Under the pieces are notes generated by a model. The model had not been told where the DNA came from, made no database searches, and saw only the letters and a list, made by a program, of their open reading frames with translations. From assembly GCF_014529535.1 (NCBI RefSeq), contig NW_023503374.1:8859685-8923684 (forward strand): 64,000 nucleotides of DNA. The letters are read 5' to 3'. Shown piece by piece: positions 39,101 through 49,627 of the stretch. The stretch comes from Bradysia coprophila. Its lineage: Eukaryota; Arthropoda; Insecta; Diptera; Sciaridae. The position numbers were made by a program, and so were the translations under genes. Positions within the stretch are counted from its first letter, which is position 1, and each line of letters starts with the position of its first letter.

Positions 39101-42100
39101 CTAAAGGCTTGGACGGCAATTGTTTAACGACAAAATGAAAGTTTATTACATCCTACTTCTAGGTGTTGCTGGTATGTGTTCCAAGACTACTGTCGCACCG
39201 CTGGACCGAATAAAAATCCTTCTACAAGCCCATTCCACACATTACAAACATTTGGGAGTGTTCACTGGCCTACGACATATCGTTCGAAAGGAATCATTCT
39301 TGGCCCTGTACAAAGGCAATGGCGCGCAAATGGTCCGGATTTTCCCGTATGCTGCCATTCAATTTACTTCATTCGAAATTTACAAGAAAGTAAATTAAGA
39401 AACAAACGTTTTCTGTTATTTGGATTGATTGATTGATATTCAATTTTCTCAGTATTTGGGAGCGATCATTCCATCAACGTTGATGATCAAACATTCAGAT
39501 AAATTTGTTGCTGGCGCTGCTGCCGGTGTATCTGCAGTATTTCTAACATATCCATTAGACACTATTCGCGCTCGATTGGCATTCCAAGTGGCCGGTGAAC
39601 ATAGATACACCGGCATCGCTCATACAGCAGTCACAATATTCAAATCGGTAATGTTTCATTGTAATCGTGACCATCATTCCTAGCATTAAACGATTTCTTT
39701 TTTCGTTTTCACAGGAAGGTGGAATCAGAGCACTGTATCGAGGGTTTGTGCCGACTTTGATGGGCATGGTCCCATACGCTGGATTTTCATTTTATTGCTT
39801 CGAGATGATGAAATTTATGTGCATGAAATATTCACCGGCTTACACATGCAAAAAGTTCGAAAAGAATACGGGTAAGTCATTCGGGTCGTCAAGTTCACGA
39901 TGTTTTTTTGTAAATTACGATTTTCGTACATCACGATTATGGTTTAAGGTTTCACTTAATGTTCAACAGCATTAGATTTGCGTATAATGTATATATAACG
40001 TAATAGCGACTGTTTGGAGTGAGTGAAGGTCAAGCATACTTTTGATAAAAATAATTTTCTTTTCGTTGAGACTTACAAAGATTCCACAATTTTTACATTT
40101 CCTTTATAGTCAAAGGTATTGCGTCATTACGCTCGCTTTGATTTTGTTATTATTCAAGTTGTGGAACTGGGGGACGTCCATAAATGACACTGTTTACCAA
40201 GATTTTTAGACCCGACCAACATTGATCGTCCCCGATTTTTTATGTATTTAACATTACATATTCCATCCCTCCTTCAAATCTGACGTTATTCATGAACGTT
40301 CCCTTTAATTTTCTTTTGCTGAACGACAGGAAAAGTGATTTATAAGTGGTCTAACATTTGACTTCGTTTATTATTAATTAATATGCAGTGCTTAAGCACG
40401 GTTTTAATTGAACAATAAAATTTGCGCACCGTTTACGATGGTGAGCTTACAGAAGCACAAGGTCGACAAGCAGATTAAAATCCAATTTCAAATAAACAGT
40501 AATAATAATTGACCTGCGTTCCGGCCACTCGTTCTACTCGTTCGAAATTTAAAATTTTACTACAATGACTGGCTACTAAAATGCTGAGAACGACCTGCAG
40601 TGCGCTTAATATTTCATATTGGCTAAAGGCATTCGATCTCTAAAACAATTATTTTTATTGAAAGGGGGCCAAAATTACGCGTGATAAATATAAAACTAAA
40701 GCTGAGGAGTTTGGTACGTCTTTTACAGATTACTCAATTAACAACTGGTTCCACAACTTTTCTCACCGAATGTTGAACTAATTTTCTAGTTTCAAGACCG
40801 ACGCTCAACATTCCTAGAAAATTTAAATTCTCCTTCGCATTCCCCTTATTTATTATCGTAATGCACCTTGACCTTCACTAATTCCGTGTTTCGTTTTTAA
40901 TTTCAGGTGGGCTAGTATTGAACATACCTGCAAAATTACTGTGTGGAGGCTTTGCTGGTGCTGTTGCCCAATCATTTTCTTATCCATTGGACGTAACACG
41001 TCGTCGAATGCAGCTGGCAATGATGAATCCAGAAACCGCCAAATTTGGGTATGATTTTCGCTTGCTCTTATTCTTTCTCTCGTAATGGGGATCATTCAAC
41101 AAGCACTGAGTTGTGACTACAACCATACATAACCAGTTAGGTTCTATTTTTTGGAAAATTGTTTGCCAGAATTTTCCGTTAGAAAATTTGTCAAAATGAA
41201 AATTTTTAGCGAATTTTGGATAATCAATTTCCCAAAAATAGGCGCTTGGTTAGAATGTGGGAAGTGTAATAGATACCGTTACTGCTTGACATTGATTTTT
41301 TGAATGATCACCTCAAACTGTATTTTGCAAATTTAACGTCTAACAGATAGGAGCCATACAATCTTTACTAATTAATCATGGTTTAGGAAACTAATAAAAA
41401 GAATGTATAGTCGGTTGGTGCCTGAATACCCTGAATTTGAACGCTATAATTACAAGCCCCTTCACTATAATTGATAACAAATTGTAAAGTATTAGTTCGA
41501 CTTCTTAAGTCAGATTGTACTTCCTTCAAATCGAAACCACAGCCTCTCATGATTTTATTCCTTGAGAATTGTAGGTTATTGAAACGGTTCATCCTTCCAA
41601 CAGAAGACCGACAAAGGAAAGACAATGCTCGATGAAATTTTGACTTCATTCATTGACTTTGTACTTCCATTAACAACATTTAATTTGCCTCTGGATTCTT
41701 TTCCTCTAAGCCAGCTAGCAAGGTTAGTGACATAAACTTGGAACTTGCTGACCCAAAAAAGTTGAGCAAGATTGATTCAGATGCCAGGCTTTGTAGTGGA
41801 TATGTTGACTAGAGATGTAATTTTATTTTTTAATATTTGATGGAGCCTTTCGTAGTGAAACATTTTTTTTTTGTTTAATCTGTCTTATCATAGCATTTTA
41901 CTAGATTAGTAACTTCCAGAGATGGAATGAAATCATTGAATTTTCTAAAAGAAAACAAAAAAATCATTTTTCATACAAAAATTTTGTATTTTATCTGTCC
42001 AACATTTAAAGTAATATCGAGAGTACGCCATTGTATGATCCAAAAACAACTTGTACCATGTATGTCTAACGGCTAATTAGTTATACCTCGACTTCTTCGA

Positions 42101-45100
42101 ACAACCGTTCCAATCCATTGTCACTATCGGAAATAATTAACTCGGCTGTTGTATTCATACATTCATCTAGCTGCATAATCTTAACGCAAACGTTTGGAAA
42201 CAAGCGCTTAATTTCACCAACTTTGCGATGGTCCATCATACGATCGTTCCACACCAATCGTAATGTTCTCAGCGTATAGCAATTTGATTTGATGTGAGCA
42301 AACATGCTGTATGAATCATAGGAACTAGAAGCACGATCGTCGGCTGTTAGGAAATTGCATTCGACGCTCAATTCTGTCAATTTCACACAGTTCTCGAATA
42401 AGTATTTCGTGTTGGTTTTGTTGATTGCAGGCAAAATGAGTTTCAATTCGATGAGATTTTTGTACTTTGAAAGTGCGGTGATCGTTTTGTTGTTCATTTT
42501 GTATCGTTCCAAATGTACACGACGATTGGCCAGAGTTAGATGGCGTAAATTGTTCTGCATATTTTGGTTGAATTGGCCCAGTAACTGGTTTGTTGACTCG
42601 TTGAAATGAAAGATCTGGAGAGTGGTCAAATTATCGAACAGATCGATATCGCGAACGACTTGAATGTTTGTTAACATAAACGGAGATAATCCCACAATTT
42701 TCAAAGCGTTTAAACGTAAGCAGTCCAGTGATGCGAAAAGAGAGAGATTGATTAGAACGTGGTTTCGTTGGGAACTTATCCGCAAAGTGTTCAATTCCGA
42801 AAATGTCCAATCTGGAAAATGTTCATAATAATCTTCTGTACAAATAGTAAGCTCCTGCAACCGACGACAGTATTTCTCCAGCCAATTGATGTGTTCTATT
42901 GATTTCTCGTGGTTGCTTGAAAGTTTTGTCAATGCCATTGTTACATCCTTTCCCCTACGCTTTACAAACGCTTCATTCGTTTCATCGCTCAAATTCAAAA
43001 CTGAGTCCTCGGCGAAAAGTGTTTGAACCATAGGGATAGGTAGGTTTGAAAAGAACTCGTAAGCTTCTTCGTCGATGGATGCACACTCAACCCTTCGTAA
43101 CCAATCTCCTGTCATTTTTTCATAGTCGATTGGTGATTCATTTGTACTCATAATGGTTACACCATCGTACTGAACTTTTCCTTTAGAGATGATCAATTTG
43201 CGAGACCATGCATGTTCCAATTGAATTTGATGGTTGATATTTTCCATTAACCAAATCAGTGGCGAATGGTTGTATATGTTCGTCATCTGCTGTGGGAAGC
43301 AGATGTGTCGTAGGTTAGGGTGCCAATTGGCTACTTCAAGCAACTCCTTGTAATCGGAGATTGTGTACGTTTTGCACGACAATGAAATTGAAAGTAATGT
43401 CGGGACCTTGGATATCAACCGAACAACATCTTGCAACGGCATATTAAAACATGGTTTGAAGCTCTTCAGTGAACGGAAATTGCAAAGTATGTCCATGGTT
43501 CGATCAATTAAAACGTCTCGATCACCATCGAGACTGACCAAACGTAAGTCTTTAAGATCTTGACACGGTGCGACAATTTTCTCGATGCATTCATTCAACG
43601 CACCATTTGGAACTTCTAAATTTATCGATTGCAAATTGGTCATTCGGATCGGTTGAATTTGCACAGGTATGTCAATACCAGTACAAAACGAGAATGTGCA
43701 ATCCAAAGATTCTATATTTGCGTTGTCGAATGCGAACAACAGTCTGAAATCGCTCAGCACCAACTTGACATTCTTCAATTGCATCCTATTATTCTTCACA
43801 AATGTTTTCAATTTCATCTCGTCGGAAATTGTCCTTGTACGCATCTCAAAATGGGTTAAATGTCTGTACCGTAGATGGCACCACTGTCTATTAGTTGGAT
43901 AGATGTACTCTGCGTAGAAATGGGTTACATTTGGTGTTCTTGACAACATGTTGTAGAAATTAAAACCTATTTGAGCGTCGAACATTCGAGTTGTCAGGTG
44001 AATCATTCGTATGTTTTCACCGATACTTTGAATCACCTGATTAATCCAATGATTTCGGTTGTCTATTGCGGTATGAAATGTAAGTTTTATAGCTGAGACA
44101 CGCTCCAAAATGAACGGATAATGTTGTACGATTGCAGGGAACTCATTTTCCGACGACCGATCGAATATTTCAATTTCGTACCATTTACTTTCGCTGGAGC
44201 CGTTGTATTTTCTGCGAACAGTTTCACCCAGTACATTGTAGAAACGTTTGCAAACATTGCGGGATATGGTATTCGCTGTTGTATCATCACAATGCCAAAA
44301 GATTCTTTCCAAAATTTCAGTCGCAAATTTCGCTATGTTGAATTCAGTCGTTTCACTGGTTTCACTCATTGAAATATTTTTGGAATTCCAAGATTGTCCT
44401 AATTTTTTAGCGATATCTGATTCGGACGTTTCTAATCCACGTCGATCTTCTTCTTCTTCTCTTCCTTTTCAAGCAATAGTAGGACAATGAAAGTCAGTCA
44501 ACCCATGTTTGTTAAAGGAGTTTAAAAAATCGCGCGAAATTTCATATTTCGATCGGATGCTGATAATATTCATCGTCAGAGAGATATATTTTGGTATTGA
44601 TCTGAAAACTCAGCCCCGTTTGACTGAACGTTAAAATTCAATATTTTCATTACATCCCAATTTGGGAAGTGACATGAGGGGTCATTCATAAATGACGTCC
44701 GGTACTGAGGGGGGAGAGGGGGTCTACGATTTCGGACACTCCACACAAAATTGGGTCAAATTTGACCACTTCTGCGTGACGAGGGGGGAGGGGGGGGGGT
44801 CTAAAACTGACCAAAAGTAGTGGACGTCATTTATAAATGACCCCTTACTCCTATTCGTAACTCAGAGGAAAAAGAATAACGTAAAAAAATCGAAAAAATA
44901 GTTTGAGATCGGCAGTTATATGAACAATTTCAAAGTCAGTCCTATTACCGTGGATGAACGTTAGCATAGCTCCCTCGAAGCAAGCCCCATTCACACTTGT
45001 CAGATCCATAAAATAAACTGGAAAATAAAAAAAAAGTATCTTTACAAGAGCCGCACTTATCTAATTTAATGTTCTGTTTCTCTTATGCTGCCATTGCCTC

Positions 45101-45494
45101 GGACTCGAATTCTACATTGCAGAAGGTTAGTAATTAAAATTTCTGTGTGGCATGTACTGTACTGTTTTTCCTTCATGCTTGATGCAATTAAAATCATTTT
45201 CATCATACTTCATGCTTCCTTTATTTCTATTGTCATCGATTGAGATTTGTTTTTAAAGTTTACGTCTAGGAGATTTTGAAAAACTTAAACTAACAGCATA
45301 AAACTTTCATATTTTATAGTATGGGTATGGTGAGCACATTGTCATTGATTTACCGTGAAAATGGAATCGTTCGTGGGCTATATCGTGGAATGTCAATTAA
45401 CTACTTACGAGCCTGTCCTATGGTAGCCGTTTCATTTTCTACGTACGAATTGTTGAAGCAATCGTTAAGTTTGGATACTGGAATGAAATTGTAA
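33166..45494 (+). CDS. SLC25A16: Mitochondrial solute carrier, SLC25A16 (Graves disease carrier) type
   Basis: Exons 33166-33229, 39163-39389, 39453-39647, 39715-39871, 40907-41048 and 45320-45494 join in frame to 319 residues. The three carrier signatures PLDRIK, PLDTIR and PLDVTR mark three repeats of about 100 residues, each with two membrane helices. [44 protein letters not shown] and [14 protein letters not shown] match SLC25A16, proposed to carry coenzyme A or a precursor across the inner mitochondrial membrane; the close paralogue SLC25A42 is the alternative. Exon 1 (21 codons ending LLAGG) lies 5.9 kb upstream and its phase fits. Two introns are large (5.9 and 4.3 kb); the second holds an F-box gene on the other strand. 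Poly(A) signal candidate near 45659. Confidence 0.93.
33813..33925. repeat. Palindromic repeat
   Basis: GTGTACCTGTTTTGGACG with GATTGATTT then AGGCA is matched by TGCC, AAATCAACCGTCC and CAAACAGGTGCACAT. Likely a MITE relic. Confidence 0.7.
33929..34005. repeat. Palindromic repeat adjoining the previous one
   Basis: AGTTTTCATGC and GGGCCGGAAA at the left face TTTTCGGCCC and GCATGAAAACT at the right. Three bases separate it from the preceding palindrome. Confidence 0.7.
34442..34805. repeat. About 134-bp tandem repeat, three copies
   Basis: Units start at 34442, 34577 and 34710 with GCAAACT(T/G)CTCGC. Each carries GTCTAATATTGCAATACGAT and CTCGCTTCGCTCGGGCCG. Within a unit the two halves resemble each other (GCAAACT...GTCTAATATT twice), so the basic module is about 67 bases. 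The third copy is shortened. Confidence 0.85.
35055..36160. repeat. Irregular tandem repeat block with TCAGTCAAGGGAA motif
   Basis: Four diverged units share TTTTTCTGGAATAGTTTCCA (near 35115, 35271, 35500 and 35900), then ATGGCCCATCTTTGAA-type and CATTCCTCGTCGATTAAA-type blocks. The motif CTTGACTTTCAGTCAAGGGA recurs near 35735 and 36130 and ends the block; a reversed TCCCTTGACTGATAA stands at 34097, before it. ATCAATTATCAA runs separate units. Confidence 0.75.
36609..37789. mobile_element. Non-autonomous hAT-type DNA transposon with 8-bp target duplication
   Basis: Ends are CAGGGGCGGATTAAGG and, inverted, CAGGGGCGGATTAACC. The flanking 8 bases GTTCTAAT occur on both sides (36601-36608 and 37790-37797) without mismatch, the hallmark of hAT insertion. 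Length 1181 bases; no transposase open frame or hAT dimerisation motif is present, so it moved with help from a full element. The perfect duplication suggests a recent insertion into the carrier intron. Confidence 0.92.
38263..38365 (+). repeat. Dispersed short repeat copy (family D), well preserved
   Basis: GAAAATCTTTTATTTCAATT, TGTTTTAACATTCAT and CGTCATCGCTGTCGATAACA in order. Very similar in layout to the copy at 55307-55405. Confidence 0.65.
40168..40304. mobile_element. Degenerate MITE of the GGGG-CATAAAT group
   Basis: GGGGGACGTCCATAAATGAC at the left faces, inverted, GGGAACGTTCATGAATAACG at the right. Same design as 44677-44845 but with more mismatches. Lies in carrier intron 4. Confidence 0.6.
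42081..44369 (-). CDS. F-box / leucine-rich-repeat protein, nested and intronless
   Basis: One uninterrupted frame of 762 residues. The N-terminus has an F-box (about residues 14-48: [15 protein letters not shown]...VCKRFYNVL), the segment that binds Skp1 in SCF ubiquitin ligases. The rest is irregular leucine-rich repeats, e.g. [52 protein letters not shown] and TLRTLRLVW, which normally bind the substrate. No signal peptide or membrane segment. It lies wholly inside the last intron of the carrier gene on the opposite strand. Lack of introns fits retrotransposition or a lineage-specific F-box expansion; its long intact frame argues it is functional. Specific orthology not recognised. Confidence 0.85.
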   Translation of the reverse strand: MSETSETTEFNIAKFATEILERIFWHCDDTTANTISRNVCKRFYNVLGETVRRKYNGSSESKWYEIEIFDRSSENEFPAIVQHYPFILERVSAIKLTFHTAIDNRNHWINQVIQSIGENIRMIHLTTRMFDAQIGFNFYNMLSRTPNVTHFYAEYIYPTNRQWCHLRYRHLTHFEMRTRTISDEMKLKTFVKNNRMQLKNVKLVLSDFRLLFAFDNANIESLDCTFSFCTGIDIPVQIQPIRMTNLQSINLEVPNGALNECIEKIVAPCQDLKDLRLVSLDGDRDVLIDRTMDILCNFRSLKSFKPCFNMPLQDVVRLISKVPTLLSISLSCKTYTISDYKELLEVANWHPNLRHICFPQQMTNIYNHSPLIWLMENINHQIQLEHAWSRKLIISKGKVQYDGVTIMSTNESPIDYEKMTGDWLRRVECASIDEEAYEFFSNLPIPMVQTLFAEDSVLNLSDETNEAFVKRRGKDVTMALTKLSSNHEKSIEHINWLEKYCRRLQELTICTEDYYEHFPDWTFSELNTLRISSQRNHVLINLSLFASLDCLRLNALKIVGLSPFMLTNIQVVRDIDLFDNLTTLQIFHFNESTNQLLGQFNQNMQNNLRHLTLANRRVHLERYKMNNKTITALSKYKNLIELKLILPAINKTNTKYLFENCVKLTELSVECNFLTADDRASSSYDSYSMFAHIKSNCYTLRTLRLVWNDRMMDHRKVGEIKRLFPNVCVKIMQLDECMNTTAELIISDSDNGLERLFEEVEV
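44677..44845. mobile_element. MITE of the GGGG-CATAAAT group, G-tract interior
   Basis: AGGGGTCATTCATAAATGAC and inverted AGGGGTCATTTATAAATGAC, then GTCC on each side: 24-bp arms with one mismatch. The interior has runs of up to nine G. Sits 308 bases upstream of the F-box start codon. Confidence 0.85.
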
Positions 45495-45811
45495 AATATG
45501 ATCGACACTATAGTGAACAGAGACAACAAGCAATCAAAGGTCGTTGTATTATGGACACTGATTACCGCAATATCTAAAAATATAATTTGCATTGGACGAC
45601 AGAGACACCTGTCTTTTTTTATTTTTTTTAAATTTATTTATTTGCCTTTGCAGTTAAGAATAAATTTGGTTTAAAACTTTGTTTGAAAATTTCAATTTGA
45701 GAAACAAAAATATTTTTTTTATTAATCTGGTGCTAGTGATCATCTGGAATTAAATTCTATTGAAAAATAAAATTTCCAATCGTTTCATTTGAAATACGAT
45801 GTATTCTCAGC

Positions 45812-45951
45812 CAAGGTTCTGAAAGAACAGGTTAAGACACGAAGACGGTGGTGAAGATTTTTTTTTTTGTTAAGTTGAATCGTCATATAGACTTTAACAA
45901 ATCTAGTTAGTGCCACAGAGAAGTGTCTTAACCTATTCTTTCAGAACCTTG
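45812..45951. mobile_element. MITE with about 30-bp TIRs
   Basis: CAAGGTTCTGAAAGAACAGG at the left is mirrored, inverted, by CAAGGTTCTGAAAGAATAGG at the right, both continuing TTAAGACAC. No coding sequence. Confidence 0.85.
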
Positions 45952-45995
45952 TGCTCAACATCGATACATGATGCACTTCGCCGAGCTGTTTACTT

Positions 45996-46093
45996 CTGAG
46001 ACATTTAATTTTTTTAACAAGAAAATCCAACTTGACGAAAATTTTTTGTTTTTGTCAAGTCAGATTTTTCTTATAAAAATTCAAGTGTCTCAG
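45996..46093. repeat. Small foldback repeat
   Basis: CTGAGACA and AAGAAAATCCAACTTGAC face GTCAAGTCAGATTTTTCTT and TGTCTCAG: almost a complete hairpin of 98 bases, 45 bases from the preceding MITE. Confidence 0.7.
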
Positions 46094-46396
46094 TTATTAA
46101 TGCTGCTGATGCTATATGCCATATGTGCAAAATCATTAAACATTTAAATGAATCTTCTTTCTCACTACTCATCTAAGAGATGTAGGACAAGAACGAAGAA
46201 CACTGAAGATTAGATTGGCTTCGTCAACTTAACACAACGTAAAAATAGCCCCTTCTTCGAGTGGTCAGTAGTCATATAAGATTGACTTGGAGTGGTGACA
46301 TTATACCCAGAAATATTATGATTTCGATTTTTATTGGTGCAGCGACGTTAAAATTGTAAAATACAATAAATTGAATGAAAAGAAACTAAGCTAAAG

Positions 46397-48501
46397 TCAA
46401 CTGATCTGATTAATAGCTAAAATGTGCTTCTCTTCATGGTACGTACGTAATACATGACCAATAACTCCAGCCGTTTCTGCATCACTTAGCCATAAATTGA
46501 TGGATGAATAATTGTCTAAAATGGAGATGTATGCTGTAAAAAAAGTAGAGAACCGTATGCATGAGTGTTGCACAAATTGCAATGTCAATTTGGATTTACC
46601 GATAAAAATTTTCGGACTAGAAAAACTCAATTGAATGTGTGGCGATGTAATTAAGGCTTTAAGCATTGGTGAGTCCTTTAAAAGGCCATCGTTGTAGTTA
46701 TTGTTCGTACGCATCAACCATCGACAGGCGTCAACGTAATTATTTTCAGCTACTTTCAACGCGTCTTCTACATCGTCCTTGCTGAATCCCATTTTCCAAA
46801 TAATTTCCTTTAGATTTGACTTGGTTGTAACGTGTTTGTACGCGTATATGCGAATTATCTCTAATAAAGCTTCAATGTTTCTTTTGGTACTCTAGAAAAG
46901 TGACGCAGGTCAATGCAAATCTATCAATGGAGCTGAATGTTGAAAGACTGGTCGTATACCTCTTGTGATGAGGAATTCAAAAAATGAGTTTCCAAGAATC
47001 GCTCGTTCAATTCAAGAAATTTCGTTTTTTGCTCCCAATTATTGCCGGTGCTGGAAAAACAAGTGAAGATCGGGGTTTACAGTCGCTCTTTTAGCCATGT
47101 ACAAGGAAGATGCTTGGGAACATCCATTGATCGCATAACCATTTTTGGCTCTCAAACCTCACCATCTTTAATGAAGCTGTCGAAATTAATGGATATTCCC
47201 TGTATAAGGACCAGTACATGTATTATATGGCTAATTATAGAAGCTTTCCACGGTCACTTCTCAGAATTTCACCAAATTCAATTCAATTCTACAAAACAAC
47301 AAAAGAATTCCGATGAAAATCTTATGAATTTCATGAATTTCCCTAAAGAAGTAATGTTGGAATTAACCATAAGGACTTAAGACAAAGTCGTCAAATTCAC
47401 CACACGTCAACCCACATATCCGGGTTTTTCTTCAGATGAAAATTAGCAATTTGTCCTCCTCATCATCATCATGGTCATTTGTCAGATTTGCTCTACGGCA
47501 GACATTTGTGGGAAGCCCTACCAAAGTTTTAAGGTCCCGTAACATTGATGTAAAGCAAACTTACGTTTCTGCTTTCAGTGTTTTCTGTACAGAGCAATGC
47601 GGTAACGAGTCCAGCTGATACAAGTCGTTTTGACGAATCAGCCTTTCCTTGAACATCAAAATGATTTGTGCTGCGTACGGACTCGCACCAATGACGAATG
47701 CTGAAGATTTGGCCAACGATATCAAGATTTGTCTTATGTCACTTTTCACCTGCAATTACAGAGTAAACTGTTTTTGTCTATTTGAATGGCCCCTTAGTGT
47801 TTCTGGAATTTACATCACAACGTAACATGATTTCGTTAACGTCCCCAACGGATTCGGTTTTTTCACCACATTGAATCCTGTCCACTGTTGCTTTATCAAT
47901 GACCAACTGTGAGGGACCTTTTTGCACCCGATTTTCATTATCATTCTCTTCCGTGAGCCTGCACTTCATCAACAAAAGCTCATCTGCAACAATTAAAAGA
48001 ATTGTCAAGTCAAATCATTAATCTAATGTCTACGTCTCTTACCACAGTCAGAGAGATTACTTTGGCTTATTGACAAGGACTCATTCAGGGCGAGCATACT
48101 TGCGTTGGATTTTAACAATTTGTAGCCAAGGATACTACTGGTACCGTGGTCATTAGATACGGCAACTAATTCTCTTAATGCTTGACATTTAACTTCTTGG
48201 ATTGTTGTGGTTGACACTAAACGTAAGGGCACTATTCTTCCATCGTATCCTACTATCTTTAACAGAATCGCGTCGTCTGCGTTCTCGTCGTAAAGTTCAA
48301 TTGAATCGTAAGACACATCTTTTCGCAGTGGTATTTTATCGCTAACTCTACAATAATTGTATGAAATTTGAATCGATCGATTCAGTCAAATCTATTGAAG
48401 GAACCATACCCAATTGTATCGGATGAAAAGTTTGCTCTTTTTCTGGATGCTTCCCATTTTGCTTTTCGCTCTGCAAATTTCTCACGCATCCATGGTATCA
48501 T
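46397..48501 (-). CDS. Ubac1: UBAC1 (KPC2)-like ubiquitin-associated protein, first UBA apparently lost
   Basis: Exons 48410-48501, 48043-48347, 47814-47983, 47565-47749, 46960-47050, 46600-46891 and 46397-46533 join in frame to 423 residues. It starts MIPWMREKFAERKAKW after an in-frame stop. A ubiquitin-like segment follows (LLKIVGYDGRIVPLRLVS...GYKLLKSNASMLALNES), then ILISLAKSS...YAAQIILMFKERL, an STI1-like tail piece and a UBA domain (MGFSKDDVEDALKVAENNYVDACRWL). The C-terminus is SPMLKALITSPHIQLSFSSPKIF...LWLSDAETAGVIGHVLRTY. UBAC1 is the non-catalytic partner of RNF123 in the KPC ubiquitin ligase and links ubiquitinated proteins to the proteasome. The model skips a stretch at 47051-47564 holding a broken UBA-like frame; that exon choice is the uncertain part. 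Confidence 0.8.
47080..47142 (-). pseudogene. Relic of the first UBA domain in UBAC1 intron 4
   Basis: The minus strand reads MVMRSMDVPKHLPCTWLKER, with UBA-like spacing (LxxMGFxxxxAxxAL...WL), placed where UBAC1's first UBA should be. It is bounded by in-frame stops: TGA just upstream and TAA at 47077-47079. An upstream stretch LISTASLKMV in another frame would join it if two bases (a doubled AG) were absent. Spliced out in the preferred model. Confidence 0.5.
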
Positions 48502-48831
48502 CGGCTACAAATGTTTCCCAATCAATTTGCCAATTATCTCAGAATATTCGACATTGTGTCCGCAATTTTCAGCTATAATATTCACTTTTATAGTCAATTT
48601 GTTCGATAGTAAACATCGATTAAATTTGTTGACATTTTCTTTAGCACAACAATTTATGTGTTACCAGATTCAGTCTTCTTCTTTTTCGTTGACACTTTAG
48701 AACAATTAAAACTTGAGTGTAGCGGTAAGTAACTTAAATTTAATTGTTGTCTCGCAAAAGATCATACTCTTCGCTACGGCAATTCGATTAAATACCGATG
48801 AATATTCTCGTGAAAGTACAGCCATAACGAA

Positions 48832-49627
48832 AACAAAATAGTATTTTTCGTACCAAGCCAGGAAATGACGATTTTTTCAGCACTAGTCTTAAGTCTTAAG
48901 TTTTCCTTAGGACTTGTGCTTTAAAATAGTATTTTGCATAACAAGGGGCGAAAGTAAAAAAATTCAAACGTGTGAAGTTTGCAGCCCGCGCCGCAGGCAA
49001 GGGCGGCAATCACACGATTTGAATTTTTTTACTTTTGCCCCGAGTGATGCATACTATTTTTTATGCCAAATACTGCGGAAGATTTGTATTTTCGGTCCGA
49101 AACAAAACATAATTTTAATTAAACTGTTGAGTTATCAACAAAATTTGCTGTAGAAACACCAAAATGCCGAAAAGCGCGGGGGTCCAGGGGGGGTTCCTGG
49201 TATAAAAATAAAAACAATTTAACAAATGAAATTACTGTAAAAATACATTCACTTGCTCACAAAACATTTGGCTATCGTCAACACAACACTACACTCAATG
49301 CGTACTTTCAATCAAGTGAACATGTGTTTTCGAGACATATGAGGACCGAAAGTAAAATGATGACAGTGACATTTACTTTCGGCCCGCAAATACGCAAGCC
49401 CACGGGGCGAAAGTAAAATGATGACAGTGACATTTACTTTCGGCCCGCAAATACGCAAGCCCACGGGGCGAAAGTAAAATGATGACAGTGACATTTACTT
49501 TCGGCCCAAGGCCTGAATTTTTGTTACTTTCGGTCACCATTTGAGGACCGAAAATACAAACTTTCGCAGTATTTGGCATAAAAATTCATTTCCTGTTGAG
49601 GTACGAACAACGTTTTGTGCGCCGTAC
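48832..49627. mobile_element. Composite nested-palindrome element with 61-bp internal repeats
   Basis: Outer inverted ends: TTCGTACCAAGCCAGGAAAT against inverted TTCGTACCTCAACAGGAAAT. Inside lie two further palindromes: 48922-49060 (AATAGTATTTTGCATAAC / inverted AATAGTATGCATCACT, then GGGGCGAAAGTAAAAAAATT-like arms) and 49057-49586 (ATGCCAAATACTGCGGAAGA / inverted ATGCCAAATACTGCGAAAGT). The latter holds three 61-base units starting at 49347, 49408 and 49469, each with its own CGAAAGTAAA...TTTACTTTCG hairpin. No transposase. Confidence 0.8.

Larger units (their letters stand above)
33230..39162 (+). other. Carrier intron 1 (5.9 kb), repeat-filled
   Basis: Donor GTAAGT at 33230, acceptor TTCTAG ending at 39162. 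Holds paired palindromes (33813-34005), a 134-bp tandem repeat (34442-34805), a longer irregular repeat block (35055-36160), a hAT-type element (36609-37789) and a family D copy (38263-38365). No coding exon seen inside. Confidence 0.85.
41049..45319 (+). other. Carrier intron 5 (4.3 kb) hosting a nested gene
   Basis: Donor GTATGA, acceptor TTTATAG. The intronless minus-strand F-box gene fills 42081-44369; a G-rich MITE sits at 44677-44845. The remainder is non-coding with no recognisable feature. Confidence 0.85.
45495..46396. other. Spacer between convergent carrier and UBAC1 genes
   Basis: Contains both 3' ends and two MITEs (45812-45951 and 45996-46093). A minus-strand AATAAA at 46330-46335 fits UBAC1. 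Confidence 0.6.

Noticed and set aside
43363-44490. Several plus-strand open frames of 66-83 codons
   Set aside because: All lie antisense to the 762-codon F-box gene and have no recognisable content.
47051-47080. 30-base intron in UBAC1 (GTAAAC...TTTCCAG) that would remove the TAA after the UBA-like stretch
   Set aside because: Far below the usual insect minimum of about 50 bases, and the TGA and frameshift upstream would remain.
47042-47380. 112-codon plus-strand open frame
   Set aside because: Antisense of the UBAC1 intron and relic UBA; no motif.
49312-49579. Repetitive minus-strand open frames
   Set aside because: Produced by the 61-bp tandem repeat, whose length (61) shifts frame each copy; not a real repeat protein.
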